The translations under genes and the position numbers were made by a program. From NCBI GenBank assembly GCA_937920545.1, contig CAKZUG010000116.1:1-41504 (forward strand): a DNA stretch of 41,504 nt, written 5' to 3'. This document shows positions 39,692 through 41,504 of the stretch, piece after piece. The stretch comes from an uncultured Saccharophagus sp. GTDB taxonomy: Bacteria > Pseudomonadota > Gammaproteobacteria > Pseudomonadales > Cellvibrionaceae. The notes under the pieces are model-generated. The model saw only the letters and a program-made list of their open reading frames with translations, did no database searches and had not been told where the DNA came from. Numbering within the stretch: position 1 is the first letter of the stretch; each line of letters opens with the position of its first letter.

Positions 39692-41504
39692 ATGAAATTA
39701 TTAATGCCGATACTGGCATCGACATTACTTGTGGGCCTTGCTGGTTGTTCGTCGAACAATACAGAAGTTCAAGAAAGCGCACCCAAAGCGACGGATAACG
39801 CGAGTGTAAAAAGTGAAAAGCCCGTTATTCACCCCGAAATTTGGCCCAAGCAAGCTTCGCCCATCAAGCGTGACCCAAAAATGGAAACCGACATCAAAGC
39901 CCTTATGGCTAAAATGACGGTTGAAGAAAAGGTTGGTCAGATTATTCAAGCCGATATTGGTTCTATTACACCTGCACAGGTAAAAGAATATAATTTAGGT
40001 TCTATTCTTAACGGCGGTAACTCTGCTCCTGGTGGGGATAACCGTACAACACCTGATGCTTGGGTGGCTTTAGCCGATGAATTTTGGATTGCTTCTACCG
40101 ATAAAACAGATGGCGGTGTAGGTATTCCTGCCTTATGGGGTACGGATGCTGTTCATGGTCATAACAACATTGTGGGTGCGACAATTTTCCCTCATAACAT
40201 TGGCTTAGGTGCGGCAAACGACCCTAAATTAATGCGTGATATTGGTCGTGTAACAGCAAAAGAGTTGTTGATTACTGGTTTGGATTGGACGTTTGCACCG
40301 ACCATTGCTGTTGTACGTGATGACCGCTGGGGTAGAACGTATGAAAGCTACTCCGAAGACCCAAAAATTGTTGCAGATTATTCTGGCTATTTAGTTGAAG
40401 GCATCCAAGGTAAGGTAAATACACCTGCGTTTTTAGGTGATGACCATCTTATTGCAACCGCTAAGCATTTTATTGGTGATGGCGGCACAGTAGGCGGTCG
40501 TGACCAAGGTGACAACATTACCAGTGAAGAAGAGCTACGTGATATTCAAGGCGCGGGCTACCCACCAGCTATTAAAGCGGGTGTTCAGGTTGTGATGGCG
40601 TCTTTTAACAGCTGGCATGGTAAAAAAATGCACGGTCATGAGCCGCTATTAAGCGACGTACTTGTTGATCAAATGGGCCTAGACGGTTTTGTTGTTGGTG
40701 ATTGGAATGGTCACGGGCAAGTTAAAGGCTGTACGAATATTTCGTGCGCGCAATCGATTAATGCGGGCCTAGACATGTTTATGGCGCCAGATAGCTGGGA
40801 AAAGCTATACCACAACACACTCGCGCAAGTTAAAGCAGGCGAGATCACAGCTGAGCGTTTAGATGAAGCTGTTGCCCGCGTACTTCGTGTTAAAAAACGT
40901 GCAGGTTTATTTGATGCAGGCTTACCTTCTAAGCGTTTGCACTCGGGTAAATATGATTTACTCGGTTCTGCAGAGCACCGTGCTGTTGCGCGCCGTGCGG
41001 TACGCGAATCACTTGTTTTAATCAAAAACAACAACAAAACATTACCGCTTTCACCTAAGCAGCACATCTTAATGGCGGGCGACGGTGCAGATAATATTGG
41101 TAAGCAGTCGGGTGGTTGGACATTGTCATGGCAGGGTCGTGGTAATGTAAATTCTGATTTCCCTAATGCAGATTCTATCTACGGTGGTTTCAAAAAAGCC
41201 GCTGAAGCGGCTGGTGGTAAAGTCACACTTAGCGAAACAGGCGAGTATACTGAAAAGCCAGATGTCGCTGTTGTTGTGTTTGGTGAAGACCCTTACGCCG
41301 AGTTCCAAGGTGATAGACCCCACGTTGATTTTGAATCTGAAGACGGTTTAGCGTTGTTAAAGAAGTTTAAATCAGAAGGTATTCCAACAGTTGCTATATT
41401 CCTAACGGGCCGTGCAATGTGGATGAACACCGAGTTTAACCAGTCAGACGCTTTTGTTGCTGCATGGTTGCCGGGTTCTGAAGGTGCGGGTGTTGCTGAT
41501 GTTT
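39692..41504 (+). CDS. GH3 beta-glucosidase/glucan glucohydrolase, lipoprotein (cut by window end)
   Basis: Open to the end of the window, with 604 codons present and no stop. A lipoprotein signal ends LAGC (Cys19), so it is membrane-anchored. The GH3 N-terminal TIM barrel is complete: MTVEEKVGQIIQ, PALWGTDAVHGHNN, KHFIGDGGT and the nucleophile Asp337 in GFVVGDWNGH. The second (alpha/beta sandwich) domain begins near residue 420, and the region of the acid/base Glu (WLPGSEGAGVAD) is reached at the very end. It is closest to exo-acting beta-1,4/1,3-glucan glucosidases. It probably releases glucose from imported cello-oligosaccharides. GGAG precedes the ATG by 8 nt. Confidence 0.94.
   Translation, partial: MKLLMPILASTLLVGLAGCSSNNTEVQESAPKATDNASVKSEKPVIHPEIWPKQASPIKRDPKMETDIKALMAKMTVEEKVGQIIQADIGSITPAQVKEYNLGSILNGGNSAPGGDNRTTPDAWVALADEFWIASTDKTDGGVGIPALWGTDAVHGHNNIVGATIFPHNIGLGAANDPKLMRDIGRVTAKELLITGLDWTFAPTIAVVRDDRWGRTYESYSEDPKIVADYSGYLVEGIQGKVNTPAFLGDDHLIATAKHFIGDGGTVGGRDQGDNITSEEELRDIQGAGYPPAIKAGVQVVMASFNSWHGKKMHGHEPLLSDVLVDQMGLDGFVVGDWNGHGQVKGCTNISCAQSINAGLDMFMAPDSWEKLYHNTLAQVKAGEITAERLDEAVARVLRVKKRAGLFDAGLPSKRLHSGKYDLLGSAEHRAVARRAVRESLVLIKNNNKTLPLSPKQHILMAGDGADNIGKQSGGWTLSWQGRGNVNSDFPNADSIYGGFKKAAEAAGGKVTLSETGEYTEKPDVAVVVFGEDPYAEFQGDRPHVDFESEDGLALLKKFKSEGIPTVAIFLTGRAMWMNTEFNQSDAFVAAWLPGSEGAGVADV

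Noticed and set aside
39725-39949. Minus-strand frame at the start of GH3
   Set aside because: Shadow of the GH3 coding sequence, which has a lipoprotein signal and catalytic motifs.

Overview
The window reads as chromosome of a marine, polysaccharide-degrading gammaproteobacterium, most likely Cellvibrionaceae (Saccharophagus/Teredinibacter-like). Reasons: the housekeeping order TPR lipoprotein-lolB-ispE-tRNA-Gln-prs-rplY-pth-ychF-tRNA-Met and the pair mpl-ubiX match the order I recall for Pseudomonas relatives. The right end carries a modular GH9 cellulase, a large TonB-dependent receptor, three flavin-dependent halogenase homologues and a GH3 glucosidase. The assignment comes from gene content and recalled gene order, not from a search. 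I see no phage, insertion sequence, CRISPR array, rRNA or replication origin.

Layout. 1-5030: HAD phosphatase, a small convergent hypothetical gene, a repeat-containing hypothetical protein, inorganic pyrophosphatase, an exported MsrA, and the murein-recycling ligase Mpl. 5108-9261: ubiX with an unusual leader of tandem mini-ORFs, a tail-anchored FHA protein, a type Ic-like aspartate aminotransferase, and a UbiC-like chorismate lyase. Thus two ubiquinone-pathway genes lie about 3 kb apart. 9417-16494 (minus strand): tRNA-Met, ychF, pth, rplY, prs, tRNA-Gln, ispE, lolB and a TPR lipoprotein. These are packed like one long housekeeping transcription unit, and ispE ends inside tRNA-Gln. 16649-22129: a SLC13-type transporter with TrkA-C domains, a PiT phosphate transporter with a small unknown partner gene, a DTW-domain tRNA modification enzyme, a thioredoxin-fold protein and a DUF3301 protein. 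22130-22680: a gene-free segment holding two copies of a structured repeat.

22681-27087 encodes a complete sugar PTS in two genes: an EIIA-HPr-EI fusion (NagF type) followed by an EIIC-EIIB permease with an extra EIIB-like domain lacking the phosphorylatable cysteine. N-acetylglucosamine or glucose is the likely substrate. 27311-41504 is a carbohydrate-utilisation locus. A divergent intergenic region of about 640 bp separates the GH9 cellulase (GH9-CBM3c-three Ig/PKD-like modules-CBM2) from a TonB-dependent receptor. Downstream of the receptor are three tightly coupled halogenase homologues, a small secreted carbohydrate-binding-like protein and a lipoprotein GH3 beta-glucosidase cut by the window end. 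A plausible model is that GH9 cuts beta-glucan outside the cell, the receptor imports oligosaccharides, and GH3 releases glucose. The halogenases are the unexplained part.

Most notable for follow-up: the middle halogenase homologue has lost every recognisable halogenation residue while sitting between two intact ones; ubiX is preceded by two seven-codon ORFs that overlap by ATGA on a 20-bp tandem repeat; and the EIIB-like duplicate lacks its cysteine.
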